Source: Anaerolineales bacterium
Lineage (GTDB): Bacteria; Chloroflexota; Anaerolineae; 4572-78; J111
Reading direction: 5' to 3'
Length of the DNA: 64,000 nt
Assembly: GCA_015075405.1 (NCBI GenBank)
Contig: JABTUK010000002.1
Span: 1,736,001 to 1,800,000, forward strand
Position 1 is the first letter of the stretch. Each line of letters begins with the position of its first letter. Of the stretch, positions 53,465 through 62,614 are shown one piece after another. Below the pieces are notes generated by a model. The model ran no database searches. It was not told the origin of the DNA and worked only from the letters and a program-made list of their open reading frames with translations. The position numbers and the translations under genes are program-made.

Positions 53465-54112
53465 ATGCAATCACTTACACAATTACTTCAAGAGTCAGCG
53501 CGGGCCCATCAACATCTATGTCCCCGCCAGGTGTTAGGGGTCAGGATGGGGCTGGCGGCCGGCCAGCGCCTGGACTTGCCCGTTCCGCAAAGCGATAAAC
53601 GACTGTTGACCATCGTCGAAACCGATGGCTGCGTGATAGACGGTCTGACCGTCGCTACCGGCTGCCGGGTCGGACGGCGCACAATGCGGGTACTGGATTA
53701 TGGAAAAGTGGCGGCCACCTTTGTGGATACGCAAACAGGCCGCGCCGTCCGCATTGTCCCCCACGCTGGCGCGCGCCAACAAGCCAGGGATTACGCTCCA
53801 GAAGCCCAAAGCCGCTGGCAGGCTTACCTGCTGGGCTATCAGCGGATGCCCGAAGCAGAATTGCTGAACTTTCAAACGGTGACGCTGGCTGTCTCGCTAG
53901 AAAAAATACTCAGCAAAGATGGCTATCGGGTCAATTGCCAGCGCTGCGGCGAGGAAATCATCAACGAACGCGAAGTGTTTCAAGCCGGGCTGAGGCTGTG
54001 CCGCCCCTGCGCCGAAGGCGCTTATTACCAACCTTTGGCCCTGGAGGTAAGCGCCGGTCTATTAACTGAGAAAGGATCATCTGAATTACTATGGTCTTGC
54101 GCAACTTTTTAG
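53465..54112 (+). CDS. FmdE-like protein with C-terminal zinc ribbon (copy 3)
   Basis: A 215-residue paralogue of copy 1 that keeps the N-terminal site (HQHLCPRQVLGVRMG), the core TIVETDGCVIDGLTVATGCRVGRRTMRVLDYGKVAATFVDT (in outline) and the zinc ribbon (CQRCGEEII...CRPCAEG). It is placed between arsenite oxidase and the cytochrome c gene, just as copy 1 sits beside the other molybdoenzyme. This recurring link suggests a part in molybdoenzyme maturation or use, which is inference. Its 3' end overlaps the start of the cytochrome gene by 22 bases. The ribosome site is weak and a terminator lies directly upstream. Confidence 0.82.
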   Translation: MQSLTQLLQESARAHQHLCPRQVLGVRMGLAAGQRLDLPVPQSDKRLLTIVETDGCVIDGLTVATGCRVGRRTMRVLDYGKVAATFVDTQTGRAVRIVPHAGARQQARDYAPEAQSRWQAYLLGYQRMPEAELLNFQTVTLAVSLEKILSKDGYRVNCQRCGEEIINEREVFQAGLRLCRPCAEGAYYQPLALEVSAGLLTEKGSSELLWSCATF

Positions 54113-55326
54113 CCAGGTTACTGATCCTCTGCCTGGGGCTAACTTTGGTAGCCTGTAGCGAAATCTTTTTGCCGCCAAAAGCGCCGAAAGGCGCTGAACT
54201 GTCAGCCTCGACGGCGTTGGGGACGGCGGCGGACTCGGGTCAAGTCGGGCCGGCCGGTGTTCAAACCACACCCTCTCCAACTGCTGAACCCACCGAGACG
54301 GCAGTCCAGGGTGATATTGAGGCAGGGCGAGCGCTTTTTGTCGAGGTTTGCGCCGCCTGTCATAACCAGACCGGGGCCGGGATCGAGGGTATTGGCGTAA
54401 ATCTAAGGGACAGCCAATTTGTAGGCGGTTTGACGACGCCCCAACTGGCCGATTTTATCAAAATGGGGCGCAGCCTCAGCAATCCCATCAACCGTACTGG
54501 CATCAAAATGCCCCCCAAAGGGGGCCGCCCCGACCTGACCGACGAGGATGTGTTGAATATCGCCGCCTATGTGCATGATCTCAACGCCCAGGCCAACCCG
54601 GCCAAGGCCTATCTGGATTGGTTAGCCGATGGCGGCGCAGAAAAGATAGAACCTGCCCTCGAAATCAGCCGGCAAGGTCTTTCCGGCCCTTCCCTGGAAG
54701 GTCAGACCACCTTTCTGCGTTTTTGCGCGGTTTGCCATGGGCCGCACGGCGAAGGGGTCGAAAGTTTAGGTAAAAATCTGGCAGAAAGCGAGTTTGTGGC
54801 CGAGTTGAGCGATGCGGAATTGGCCGAGTTTATCGTCGTTGGCCGGTCGGTGGATGACCCGCTCAATACGACCGGGATTCAAATGTTGCCTTACGGCGGG
54901 CAGCCGGTTTTAACTGAAACTGAACTGACCAACCTGGTGGCCTACCTTCGCGCCCTCGGCGGCGAAGGGGTTCCGGCCGAACTCGCCTCAGCCGATACAG
55001 CCGCGAGTCCAGACCAGGCTGAAGCCATAGCCATCATCGAGGGGAGCAATCCGCAATGCTTCACCTGCCATCGCATCGGCGACCAGGGTAACGACGGCCC
55101 CGGCCCCCATTTGAACGGCCTGGCCGAGGTGGCGGGCAGCTACGTGTCCGGTTTGAGCGCCGAGGATTATATCCGCCAATCCATTTTGGAACCGGGGGCC
55201 TTTCTGGCCCCCGAATGTCCCACCGGCCCTTGCCTCAATATAATGCCCAATACTTACGGCGACAGCCTATCTGAAGCTGAGGTGGACACCCTGGTAAAAT
55301 TCCTTTTGAGCCTACCACCGGAGTAA
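54091..55326 (+). CDS. Triheme cytochrome c lipoprotein
   Basis: A 411-residue lipoprotein: signal RLLILCLGLTLVAC with lipobox LVAC, a low-complexity linker (residues 35-72), and three cytochrome c domains with CAACH (87-91), CAVCH (about 212) and CFTCH (about 323). The first two domains are alike (FVGGLTTPQLADFIKMGRS and FVAELSDAELAEFIVVGRS), which points to internal duplication; the third is of the type found with oxidases. It is the likely electron carrier between AioB and the caa3 oxidase encoded next, and its stop is three bases from ctaC. Confidence 0.9.
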   Translation: MVLRNFLARLLILCLGLTLVACSEIFLPPKAPKGAELSASTALGTAADSGQVGPAGVQTTPSPTAEPTETAVQGDIEAGRALFVEVCAACHNQTGAGIEGIGVNLRDSQFVGGLTTPQLADFIKMGRSLSNPINRTGIKMPPKGGRPDLTDEDVLNIAAYVHDLNAQANPAKAYLDWLADGGAEKIEPALEISRQGLSGPSLEGQTTFLRFCAVCHGPHGEGVESLGKNLAESEFVAELSDAELAEFIVVGRSVDDPLNTTGIQMLPYGGQPVLTETELTNLVAYLRALGGEGVPAELASADTAASPDQAEAIAIIEGSNPQCFTCHRIGDQGNDGPGPHLNGLAEVAGSYVSGLSAEDYIRQSILEPGAFLAPECPTGPCLNIMPNTYGDSLSEAEVDTLVKFLLSLPPE

Positions 55327-55329
55327 TTT

Positions 55330-56349
55330 ATGAAACACATCGTCAACGTTATTCTGCTAATTGTGGCGGCCACGGTAACCATAGCCTTTTGGTTAAATAG
55401 GATTGATTTGTTGCCGATTCAGGCCAGCGCTGAAGGTGTGCCGATTGACTGGCTTTTTACCCGGCATATTTACGTAATCGCCTTTCTCTTCGCCCTGATT
55501 TTGGTTTTTATGCTCTATAGCGTTGTTGTTTTCCGGCGCAAACCGGACGACACTGGCGATGGCGAGTTTATGCATGGGAACACGACCCTGGAGATCATTT
55601 GGACCGTTGTCCCGTTGGTAACGGTTTTATACTTTAGTTACCTGGGGGCCATCACCCTGGCCGATATCACCTCGCCCGTTGAAAATGAATTGGTCGTCGA
55701 GGTAAATAGTAAAAAGTGGTCCTGGAGTTTTACCTATCCTGAAACCGGGGTTAGCTCCACCGATCTCAACCTGCCGTTAAATCGCACGGTATTACTAAAA
55801 TTGACCTCAATAGATGTAATCCACTCTTTCTGGGTGCCCGAATTTCGGGTTAAGCAGGATGCAGTACCGGGTATGGTCAAGGTTTTACGGATCACCCCGA
55901 CCCGGCTGGGGACTTACAAAACGCGCTGCGCCGAGTTGTGCGGCCTGAGTCACGCCTACATGCTGGGCAATGTCAACGTGATGGAGCCGGCTGAGTTTGA
56001 ACAGTGGTTAAACCAACAGCAACAAGAATTGACCGCCGCTGAGACTGCCCCGGCCGAACGGGGGGCCAAAGTGGCTGAACTACAGGGCTGCCTGGCCTGC
56101 CACAGCCTGGACGGCAGCCAATTGGTTGGCCCCTCCTGGCAAGGCATCTATGGCAGTGAACACACCCTGGCAGATGGGACTACGGTTAAAGTGGACGAAG
56201 CCTATCTTCACCAATCTATTGTTGACCCAAATTCCCAGCTTGTCGCAGGCTTTCCGCCGAATCTGATGCCGGCCACTTATAAGGCCTTGTCTGAGGAAGA
56301 CATCTCGGCTTTGCTGGCTTTCATCAAAAGTCTGGGGAGCGAAAAGTAA
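55330..56349 (+). CDS. ctaC: Cytochrome c oxidase subunit II with fused cytochrome c (caa3 type)
   Basis: A 339-residue subunit II. Two N-terminal helices are followed by the CuA domain: VIHSFWVPEF gives the first His, and CAELCGLSHAYM the two Cys, Glu, His and Met ligands. A C-terminal cytochrome c domain with CLACHSLDG (about residue 257) marks a caa3-type enzyme, with Met in NLMPATYKAL as likely ligand. It accepts electrons from cytochrome c and passes them to subunit I. Typical length for the fused form. First core oxidase gene of the set. Confidence 0.94.
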   Translation: MKHIVNVILLIVAATVTIAFWLNRIDLLPIQASAEGVPIDWLFTRHIYVIAFLFALILVFMLYSVVVFRRKPDDTGDGEFMHGNTTLEIIWTVVPLVTVLYFSYLGAITLADITSPVENELVVEVNSKKWSWSFTYPETGVSSTDLNLPLNRTVLLKLTSIDVIHSFWVPEFRVKQDAVPGMVKVLRITPTRLGTYKTRCAELCGLSHAYMLGNVNVMEPAEFEQWLNQQQQELTAAETAPAERGAKVAELQGCLACHSLDGSQLVGPSWQGIYGSEHTLADGTTVKVDEAYLHQSIVDPNSQLVAGFPPNLMPATYKALSEEDISALLAFIKSLGSEK

Positions 56350-56393
56350 TTGGGCCGGCCATAGCCCACAAAACTTCAACAGGAGAATGTTCA

Positions 56394-58286
56394 ATGACCA
56401 TACTTTCTTTGGGTGTTAGCAGGGGTTTGATAGGCCAGCTTATCGGCACGGCCCTGGGCATGGGGATGGCGATGCTGATCCGGTTGTTCATAGGCTTACC
56501 GGCCTGGGAAAGCGAGCCGGTGAGCGTAACCGGAGGGATCATGGGCGCGGTGGGCTTTCTGTTGGGGTCCGGTTCGCTGACCGACTGGCTCAAGTGGATG
56601 GCCGGACAGGAAACACCTATGCGTCACGGTCCCCCGGCGGGTCAGCCGGCCTGGACGCGGTACTTTAGCGTAGACTATAACCATAAAGTTATCGGGATTC
56701 AATATGCCGTTACCAGTATCCTTTTAATGTTGATAGCCGGAGGGCTGGCCTTGGTTTTCCGGCTTGAACTGGCCCAGCCAGAATTGCAATACATTGATGC
56801 GCGTACCTACAACACCTTTATGGGCGCGCACGGCATTATTATGATTGGCAGTATCTTGCTGGGTGTAGGCGGCCTGATGAACTACCTGGTGCCCTTAATG
56901 ATCGGCGCGTCGGATATGGCTTTTCCCCGCCTGAATGCCTTTGGCTATTGGATTAATGTGCCGGGGGCCGTGTTGCTCATTGTGGGCATGCTGGTAGGCG
57001 GATGGGATACCGGCTGGACCGGTTATCCCCCCCTGAGCGCGCAGGCCCTGCTGGGCGTCCAATTCTTTTTCCTGGGGGTGTACTTGATCGGCCTCTCTTC
57101 AATTGTGGGGGCCACCAACCTGCTGGTCACGGTCTTCCGCATGCGCACGCCGGGCATGAGCCTGTTTCGCATGCCCATCTTTGTCTGGGCAGCCGTGGCC
57201 ACCTCGATCATCCAATTGACGGCAACGCAGTTGATCGGCCTATCATTTCTGATGGTGGTTGTCCAACGACTGTTGGGCATGGGCTTTTTTGACCCCAATC
57301 TAACCGAATCGGCTCAGGCGCTTGGCTCTCCGCCAGGCAACGTCATCCTATTCCAACACCTCTTTTGGTTCTACTCCCACCCGGCGGTGTATGTCTTCAT
57401 TTTGCCCGGCCTGGGGATTATCAGCGAGTTACTGCCGGTTTTCTGCCGCAAGCCCTTATTTGGCTATAAGTGGATTGCCCTATCCAGCCTCACCATCGCC
57501 CTGGTTGGCTTTTTGGTCTGGGCGCATCATATGTTTACCGCCGGCATGGAAGATTACCTGCGGGTGCCGATGATGGTTTCCACCATGCTGGTGGCTGTGC
57601 CCACCGGCGTAAAATTTTTTAGCTGGGTAGGCACGTTGTGGCGCGGTAAAATCATCCTGCCGACGCCGATGCTGTTTGTGTTGGGCGCTATTTCCATCTT
57701 TCTCATCGGCGGACTGAGCGGCCCGCCCAACGGTACGGTTACCACCGATTTATTCTTGCATGATACCTACTGGATTGTCGGCCATTTTCACGCGACCATG
57801 TTTGGCGGCTTTGTTTATCCTTTTATCGCCGCTGTTTACTATTGGTTTCCCAAAATCACCGGCCGTATGTACAACGAGCCGCTGGGTAAGCTCCACTTTT
57901 GGCTGATGACCCCCGCCTTTTGGGTGCAAAGTTTGGTCCAGATGCAAATCGGCTTACACGGCATGCGCCGCCGGATTGCCGACTACGATCCGGCCCTGGG
58001 GATTGATAGCGGACAGGTATTGATCACCCTGGCCGGTTTTGTCATTGGCCTGGCGATGTTGGTAATGCTATACAACCTGCTGGTCAGCGCCCGCCGGGGC
58101 AAGGTGGCCGCCGTTAACCCCTGGGGCTCCCGTTCACCGGAGTGGCAGATTCCCTGGCCTATCCCGGAACATAATTACCCCCAGCCGTTGGTGGTGGTGG
58201 GCGAACCCTACGACTATGGCTTACCCGGTTCCACGTATGTCAGGCTAAACCCGATTGGTATGGCCGCCGGGGGTAGCGGTGAGTAA
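56394..58286 (+). CDS. ctaD: Cytochrome c oxidase subunit I, A2 type
   Basis: A 630-residue heme-copper oxidase subunit with about 14 helices; the first two (residues 8-60) are an extra N-terminal extension. Ligands visible: His in MGAHGII for heme a, HPAVY with the cross-linked His-Tyr, HH in WAHHMF for CuB, and GHFHATMFGG for heme a3 and heme a. The text FWFYSHPAVY replaces the GHPEVY of A1 enzymes, so the proton channel Glu is missing and the YS motif of A2 oxidases is present. It reduces oxygen to water and pumps protons. AGGAGA precedes the ATG. Confidence 0.95.
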   Translation: MTILSLGVSRGLIGQLIGTALGMGMAMLIRLFIGLPAWESEPVSVTGGIMGAVGFLLGSGSLTDWLKWMAGQETPMRHGPPAGQPAWTRYFSVDYNHKVIGIQYAVTSILLMLIAGGLALVFRLELAQPELQYIDARTYNTFMGAHGIIMIGSILLGVGGLMNYLVPLMIGASDMAFPRLNAFGYWINVPGAVLLIVGMLVGGWDTGWTGYPPLSAQALLGVQFFFLGVYLIGLSSIVGATNLLVTVFRMRTPGMSLFRMPIFVWAAVATSIIQLTATQLIGLSFLMVVVQRLLGMGFFDPNLTESAQALGSPPGNVILFQHLFWFYSHPAVYVFILPGLGIISELLPVFCRKPLFGYKWIALSSLTIALVGFLVWAHHMFTAGMEDYLRVPMMVSTMLVAVPTGVKFFSWVGTLWRGKIILPTPMLFVLGAISIFLIGGLSGPPNGTVTTDLFLHDTYWIVGHFHATMFGGFVYPFIAAVYYWFPKITGRMYNEPLGKLHFWLMTPAFWVQSLVQMQIGLHGMRRRIADYDPALGIDSGQVLITLAGFVIGLAMLVMLYNLLVSARRGKVAAVNPWGSRSPEWQIPWPIPEHNYPQPLVVVGEPYDYGLPGSTYVRLNPIGMAAGGSGE

Positions 58287-58317
58287 AGGTACCCCAAAAG
58301 CTAAGGAGATTAGAGGT

Positions 58318-58524
58318 ATGAATGTAAAGAAAAAGGCCGCCTTTCGCCTGGGAATGATGGTTCTGATCGGTTTGGCCGTCCTGACAGGCCTTGAATATTA
58401 CGTTTCTTTTTTGCCGACCAGCGCCACCCCGGCCCTATTTGTTATCGCCTTGGTCAAAGCCTGGGCCATTATCAAATACTTTATGCACATCGCCAGCCTG
58501 TGGGCTGAGGAAAGAGGTCATTGA
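58318..58524 (+). CDS. ctaF: Cytochrome c oxidase subunit IV-like small membrane protein
   Basis: A 68-residue protein with two membrane helices (RLGMMVLIGLAVLTGLEYYV and ALFVIALVKAWAIIKYFMHI), the pattern of prokaryotic COX4/CtaF; the second helix with KAWAIIKYFMHI is the family signature. It stabilises the oxidase. AAGGAG lies upstream of the ATG at 58318. Its stop TGA overlaps the next ATG by one base, so translation is coupled. Confidence 0.85.
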   Translation: MNVKKKAAFRLGMMVLIGLAVLTGLEYYVSFLPTSATPALFVIALVKAWAIIKYFMHIASLWAEERGH

Positions 58525-59102
58525 TGAGCGTCGCCGCGCCAACCTTAGCCGAATATCAAGCCCAACTCCGCAATAATCGCCTGGGGCTATGGTTTTTCTT
58601 TATCTCCGAAGCCTTTATGTTCGGCGGTTTGTTGCTCAGTCGTTTTTACTTGTGGGGTAATACCCGGCCCGATCTGGATCAGACGCTTGGCCTGATCATT
58701 ACTTCCCTCTTATTGTTGAGCAGTTTCTTTATGAACCGGGCCGAGATGGCCATAGCCCACAACGACCGCAAAGAATTTCTGCGCGACCTGCTCATCACGG
58801 CAGCTTTGGGCCTCGCTTTTCTGGCCGGCGTTGTCGGCTTTGAATGGACCGGCCATATTCGTCCTTCGGATGGCGCTTTTGGGGCTGTGCTGTATGGGAT
58901 GACCGGCATGCACGCGCTGCACGTGGTCAGCGGGGTCGTCTTTATCCTCATTGTCTGGAACAACGGGCGTAAAGGCCATTACTCCGCCGAGCGTCATTGG
59001 GGCGTAGAAGCCTGCGCTATCTGGTGGCATTATGTAGACCTGGTCTGGGTGTTCTTCTACCCCGCGCTGTATCTGATGGGCCACGTCGTTCACGGGGGTT
59101 AG
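58524..59102 (+). CDS. ctaE: Cytochrome c oxidase subunit III
   Basis: A 192-residue protein with five helices. Family landmarks are LWFFFISEAFMFGGLLLSRFY near the start, GMTGMHALHVVSGVVFILIV and WWHYVDLVWVFFYPALYL near the end. The short five-helix form is usual in caa3 and ba3-like operons. I use the ATG at 58524 (TGATG coupling with ctaF); a TTG three bases earlier is in frame. The next gene begins immediately after its stop. Confidence 0.94.
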   Translation: MSVAAPTLAEYQAQLRNNRLGLWFFFISEAFMFGGLLLSRFYLWGNTRPDLDQTLGLIITSLLLLSSFFMNRAEMAIAHNDRKEFLRDLLITAALGLAFLAGVVGFEWTGHIRPSDGAFGAVLYGMTGMHALHVVSGVVFILIVWNNGRKGHYSAERHWGVEACAIWWHYVDLVWVFFYPALYLMGHVVHGG

Positions 59103-60032
59103 GTGGACCCGGCGACCAGCGCGCTGCTGCGCTCGTGGGATTGGCGGGCCGATGTCACCATCATCCTGCTTCTGCTTGGAACCGTCTACCTGCTTGGCTG
59201 GGGGCGGCTGCGCTACGCGACCTATCAGCGCAGTTCAAGGCAACTACCCGGCCCCAACCGGCGACATCTGGCCGCCGGTTGGCGTCTGGCCGTCTATCTG
59301 ATTGGGCTGCTGGCCATAGCCGTCGCCCTGATGTCCCCCATTGATGTGCTGTCCAGCCAGCTCTTTTTTATTCATATGATTCAGCATCTACTGCTGCAGA
59401 TGATCGTCGCCCCCTTGCTGCTCTTGGCCAATCCATTTCCCTTTTTGTTATGGGGGCTGCCGGAAAAAGCCCGAAATAGGGTGATGCGTTTGTTTAAACC
59501 GAAGGCGAGTTTTCGGCGCGGTTTGCGCCAATTTACCGCGCCGGGTGTAACCTGGCTGCTTTATGTGGGCGGGTTGTTGGCCTGGCATGATCCCAACGCT
59601 TACAATGCGGCCCTGCGCAGCCAATGGGTCCACGACATGGAACATCTGACCTTTTTCCTGGGGGCGATGCTCTTCTGGTGGCATGTAATTGGGGCCGGGC
59701 CGCACCTACACGGGCGCTTCAACCGAGGCGCTCGCATCGCCTTTTTACTGGTAACCGTGCCGGTCAACATGTTTGTCGGCGTTTTCATCGCTTTTTCCAG
59801 CCAGCCAATCTATACCTACTACACCACCGTGCCTCGATTGGGCGGGCTAACCGTGCTGGAAGATCAGATGTTGGCCGGGGTAATCATGTGGATTCCGGGC
59901 AGTATGATGTACCTCATGGCCGCCCTGGTTCTCATCGTTGGTTGGGTGCAGGCCGAAGCCGGAAAGAAGCCTTTGCCCGAGGCAACGTGGGCAACGCAGG
60001 AAGCAATGATTGCGCCTGGGTTAGAGCGGTAA
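59103..60032 (+). CDS. ctaG: caa3-type oxidase assembly factor CtaG
   Basis: A 309-residue seven-helix protein of the CtaG_Bacillus family. The second pair of helices holds the conserved FFIHMIQHLLLQMIVAPLLL with two His, and WVHDMEHLTFFLGAMLFWWHVIG adds more, a probable copper path. It is needed for CuB assembly or copper delivery to caa3 oxidase in Bacillus. It starts with GTG at 59103, directly after the ctaE stop. Confidence 0.9.
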   Translation: MDPATSALLRSWDWRADVTIILLLLGTVYLLGWGRLRYATYQRSSRQLPGPNRRHLAAGWRLAVYLIGLLAIAVALMSPIDVLSSQLFFIHMIQHLLLQMIVAPLLLLANPFPFLLWGLPEKARNRVMRLFKPKASFRRGLRQFTAPGVTWLLYVGGLLAWHDPNAYNAALRSQWVHDMEHLTFFLGAMLFWWHVIGAGPHLHGRFNRGARIAFLLVTVPVNMFVGVFIAFSSQPIYTYYTTVPRLGGLTVLEDQMLAGVIMWIPGSMMYLMAALVLIVGWVQAEAGKKPLPEATWATQEAMIAPGLER

Positions 60033-60042
60033 GGGGGTAGAG

Positions 60043-60594
60043 TTGAGATTCTGGATGGTAGTTTTCTCTTCCATACCTCGGAGGGTGTTCTTGCTGGTCT
60101 TGGCGCTAGGATTTGTGGGCGGGGTAGCCCAGGCGCACGGCGGCGGCACGCCTCAACTGACCAATGTCCGGGTTGGGCCGTATGGGGTTTTTGTCTGGAC
60201 TCAGCCGGAGCCGCTGCGGGTGGGCGTGGTCCACCTTACCGTAGCCGTGGCCGAACCCCTAACCCCATCCGCCGGCCAGAGCGTTGAAGCCGGCCCGCCG
60301 GTGCTGAACGCTGCCGTTCAACTTGAGTTAAAACCACTTGACCAGCCAGATCAAATCCTGATCGTTCCGGCTACCCACCAGGCCGCTGTTAACAAATTTT
60401 TTTATGAGGTTGATCTTGACCTGCCCGCTGCGGGCCAGTGGGAAGTGAAGGTTTTGGTTAACGGGCCGGCCGGCGCCGGCGACGCTCGCTTTGAAGTTGA
60501 AGTGTTACCCCCGGCAACCTTTACCGGGTGGTTCTTAGGGGGTGGTCTGGCCGTGGTGCTGCTGGCGTTTGGCTGGGTTATACGGAGAGTTTGA
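60043..60594 (+). CDS. Exported CopC/YtkA-like protein with C-terminal anchor
   Basis: A 183-residue protein with a signal peptide (RVFLLVLALGFVGGVAQA), a beta-rich domain of about 110 residues (VGPYGVFVWTQPEPLRVGVVHLTVAVAEP) and a C-terminal membrane helix (FLGGGLAVVLLAFGWVIRR). The mature protein begins HGGG, a possible N-terminal copper-binding His as in CopC. Proteins of this kind occur in oxidase operons and may help copper insertion. The start is TTG at 60043, ten bases after ctaG. Family assignment is tentative. Confidence 0.6.
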   Translation: MRFWMVVFSSIPRRVFLLVLALGFVGGVAQAHGGGTPQLTNVRVGPYGVFVWTQPEPLRVGVVHLTVAVAEPLTPSAGQSVEAGPPVLNAAVQLELKPLDQPDQILIVPATHQAAVNKFFYEVDLDLPAAGQWEVKVLVNGPAGAGDARFEVEVLPPATFTGWFLGGGLAVVLLAFGWVIRRV

Positions 60595-60617
60595 GACTAC
60601 GTGATTGTCCAAAAATA

Positions 60618-60672
60618 AGTTCCCCCCAAGTTCCTACAAGTTCCCAGGGAACTAAAGGAACTCATAGGAACT
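60618..60672. repeat. Triple inverted array of AGTTCC
   Basis: AGTTCC occurs at 60618, 60629 and 60639 and its complement GGAACT at 60648, 60657 and 60667, forming one symmetrical hairpin array between the CopC-like gene and SURF1. It may slow or end transcription or be a protein-binding array. Confidence 0.6.
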
Positions 60673-60703
60673 CAAAACGGGAAGTAAATTTTAGACGTTT
60701 ACT

Positions 60704-61528
60704 ATGCTTAAGGCCAACAGGGAGCTAACCGAATCTTCTGCCCACCCCCACCGATGGAAGCCAATACCGGCGCTGGGGTTGTTTGATCGCCACGTGTGGT
60801 GGAGTACCCTGCTGGTGCTGGCGGCCATTGCCGTCCTGGTGCGGTTGGGCTTCTGGCAGCTTGCGCGTCTGGAACAACGCCGGACGCGTAATGCCCAAAT
60901 TGCCCACCAGCTCGCCCTCCCGCCGGTAGCCTTAACGCCCGGCCTCTCCCTGCCGGGGAACCTGGCCCAGCTAAAGAATCGGCGGGTAGTCGCGCAAGGA
61001 GAGTTTGACTTCTCGCAGCAGGTGGCCCTGCTGTATCAAAATCGGCAAGGCGCGCCGGGCCTGCACCTGATAGCGCCGCTGGTGCTGGCCGATGGTTCAG
61101 CGGCGGTACTGGTAGACCGAGGCTGGATTCCTCAAGCTGCCGCTGCGCCGGACCAGTGGCCGCAGTTTGACGAACCCGGTCCTGCCCCCATCACCGGCTT
61201 TATTCAACTTTCGCAAACCTTACCCGCCGCCGAGGAACCCCGCACCCCGCATACCCCGCGCATCGAATGGTACCGGGTGGATATTCCGGCTATCCAGGCT
61301 CAACTACCGTACAAATTGCTGCCGGTTTATATTTTGCAATCCGCCGCCGGCCAGAATAGTGACGATTTACCTTATCGGATCGAGCCGGAATTTGACCTCT
61401 CCGATGGCCCGCATCTGGGCTATGCGGGGCAATGGTTTCTTTTTGCGCTGATTTTGGGTGTCGGTTACGTTTACTACCTGGTCAAAGCGGCCAGGGCGAT
61501 GGTCGGCAAACCCCGCGAAGAGCGTTGA
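60704..61528 (+). CDS. SURF1 family cytochrome oxidase biogenesis protein
   Basis: A 274-residue protein with two helices flanking an extracytoplasmic domain: VWWSTLLVLAAIAVLVRLGFWQL (the SURF1 FWQLxRxxxK-like start, here FWQLARLEQRR) and HLGYAGQWFLFALILGVGYVYYL at the end, where YAGQWFLFA is the second signature. The middle has GAPGLHLIAPLVLADGSAAVLVDRGWIP. It assists heme a insertion into subunit I. It belongs to the oxidase gene set, though separated by a 110-base gap with a hairpin array. Confidence 0.92.
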   Translation: MLKANRELTESSAHPHRWKPIPALGLFDRHVWWSTLLVLAAIAVLVRLGFWQLARLEQRRTRNAQIAHQLALPPVALTPGLSLPGNLAQLKNRRVVAQGEFDFSQQVALLYQNRQGAPGLHLIAPLVLADGSAAVLVDRGWIPQAAAAPDQWPQFDEPGPAPITGFIQLSQTLPAAEEPRTPHTPRIEWYRVDIPAIQAQLPYKLLPVYILQSAAGQNSDDLPYRIEPEFDLSDGPHLGYAGQWFLFALILGVGYVYYLVKAARAMVGKPREER

Positions 61529-61561
61529 CCCTTTCGTTAATGTAGCCTCGCCAATGCCATT

Positions 61562-62614
61562 ATGACCATTCACAACGATTATTCAGCTAACACCTCATCC
61601 AAGCTTCTCAGCGGGTGGTTATTTAGCCTGTGCAGTTTGATTGCGGCCATGGTCCTCCTGGGCGGCTTTGTCCGGCTGACCCATTCTGGACTGTCAATCG
61701 TCGAATGGCAAATTGTGACCGGAGTTGTGCCACCTGTTAGCGATGCCGCCTGGCAAGTCACTTTCAGCCAATACCAGCAAACGCCAGAGTATCGCCATAT
61801 CAATCATGATATGACCTTACCGGAGTATAAATTTATCTACTTTATCGAATACTTTCATCGTTTGCTGGGCCGGCTGACCGGGCTAATTCTGGTGATCCCA
61901 CTGATCATTTTTCTTGCTCGTAAAACTATCTCCCGCCGAGAAGCGCCGCTTTATATAGGTATTGGTCTACTCTTTGCCCTGCAAGGCGGGATGGGCTGGT
62001 ATATGGTCAAAAGCGGACTCGTGGATCGTCCTGCCGTCAGCCCTTATCGCTTGACGGCTCACTTACTCTTGGCTCTGCTTCTGTTTGCCCTTTGTTTCTG
62101 GTTGGCTCTGGACAAAGTCAACCAACCTTCAAGGGTCAAACGACAACCTAAACGCGGCTTGGTTTTCAAGCTATCGCTGGGGTTGACAGCGATTTTGGTT
62201 GTCCAGATTACTTATGGCGGATTTATGGCCGGCCTGAAAGCGGGTCATGTGTCAGCCACCTTTCCCCTTATGTTTGGCTACCTGATCCCGCCGGACCTAT
62301 TATCGTCACTTCAACCCTGGCCGCTTAACCTGGTAGCCAACCCGTTAACGGTTCATTTTGTCCATCGCTGGTTAGGTTTTGTCGTTTTGGCCTTGATCGG
62401 TATTTTGTTCTATGTGGTGAGAAAAAGAACTTGTGCCTGGAAGTTGCAATTGAGCGTAGCAGCCCTGTTAGTCTTAGGCGGCTTCCAGATATTGCTTGGC
62501 ATTGGGGTTATCACCTGGCATGTCCCCCTCGCCCTGGCCTTAAGCCATCAGACTGTAGCTCTGGGGTTGTTTGCCCTGACCCTTTTTATTAACCATCAGG
62601 TGGTTGTCAAATAA
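61562..62614 (+). CDS. ctaA: Heme A synthase
   Basis: A 350-residue eight-helix COX15/CtaA protein that oxidises the C8 methyl of heme O to the formyl group of heme A. It shows LGGFVRLTHSGLSIVEW near the start with the conserved Glu, EYFHRLLGRLTGL and VHRWLGFVVLALIG with the heme-ligand His residues, and WHVPLALALSHQTVALGLF near the end. The protoheme farnesyltransferase gene (ctaB) is not in the window. Last gene of the oxidase set. Confidence 0.93.
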   Translation: MTIHNDYSANTSSKLLSGWLFSLCSLIAAMVLLGGFVRLTHSGLSIVEWQIVTGVVPPVSDAAWQVTFSQYQQTPEYRHINHDMTLPEYKFIYFIEYFHRLLGRLTGLILVIPLIIFLARKTISRREAPLYIGIGLLFALQGGMGWYMVKSGLVDRPAVSPYRLTAHLLLALLLFALCFWLALDKVNQPSRVKRQPKRGLVFKLSLGLTAILVVQITYGGFMAGLKAGHVSATFPLMFGYLIPPDLLSSLQPWPLNLVANPLTVHFVHRWLGFVVLALIGILFYVVRKRTCAWKLQLSVAALLVLGGFQILLGIGVITWHVPLALALSHQTVALGLFALTLFINHQVVVK

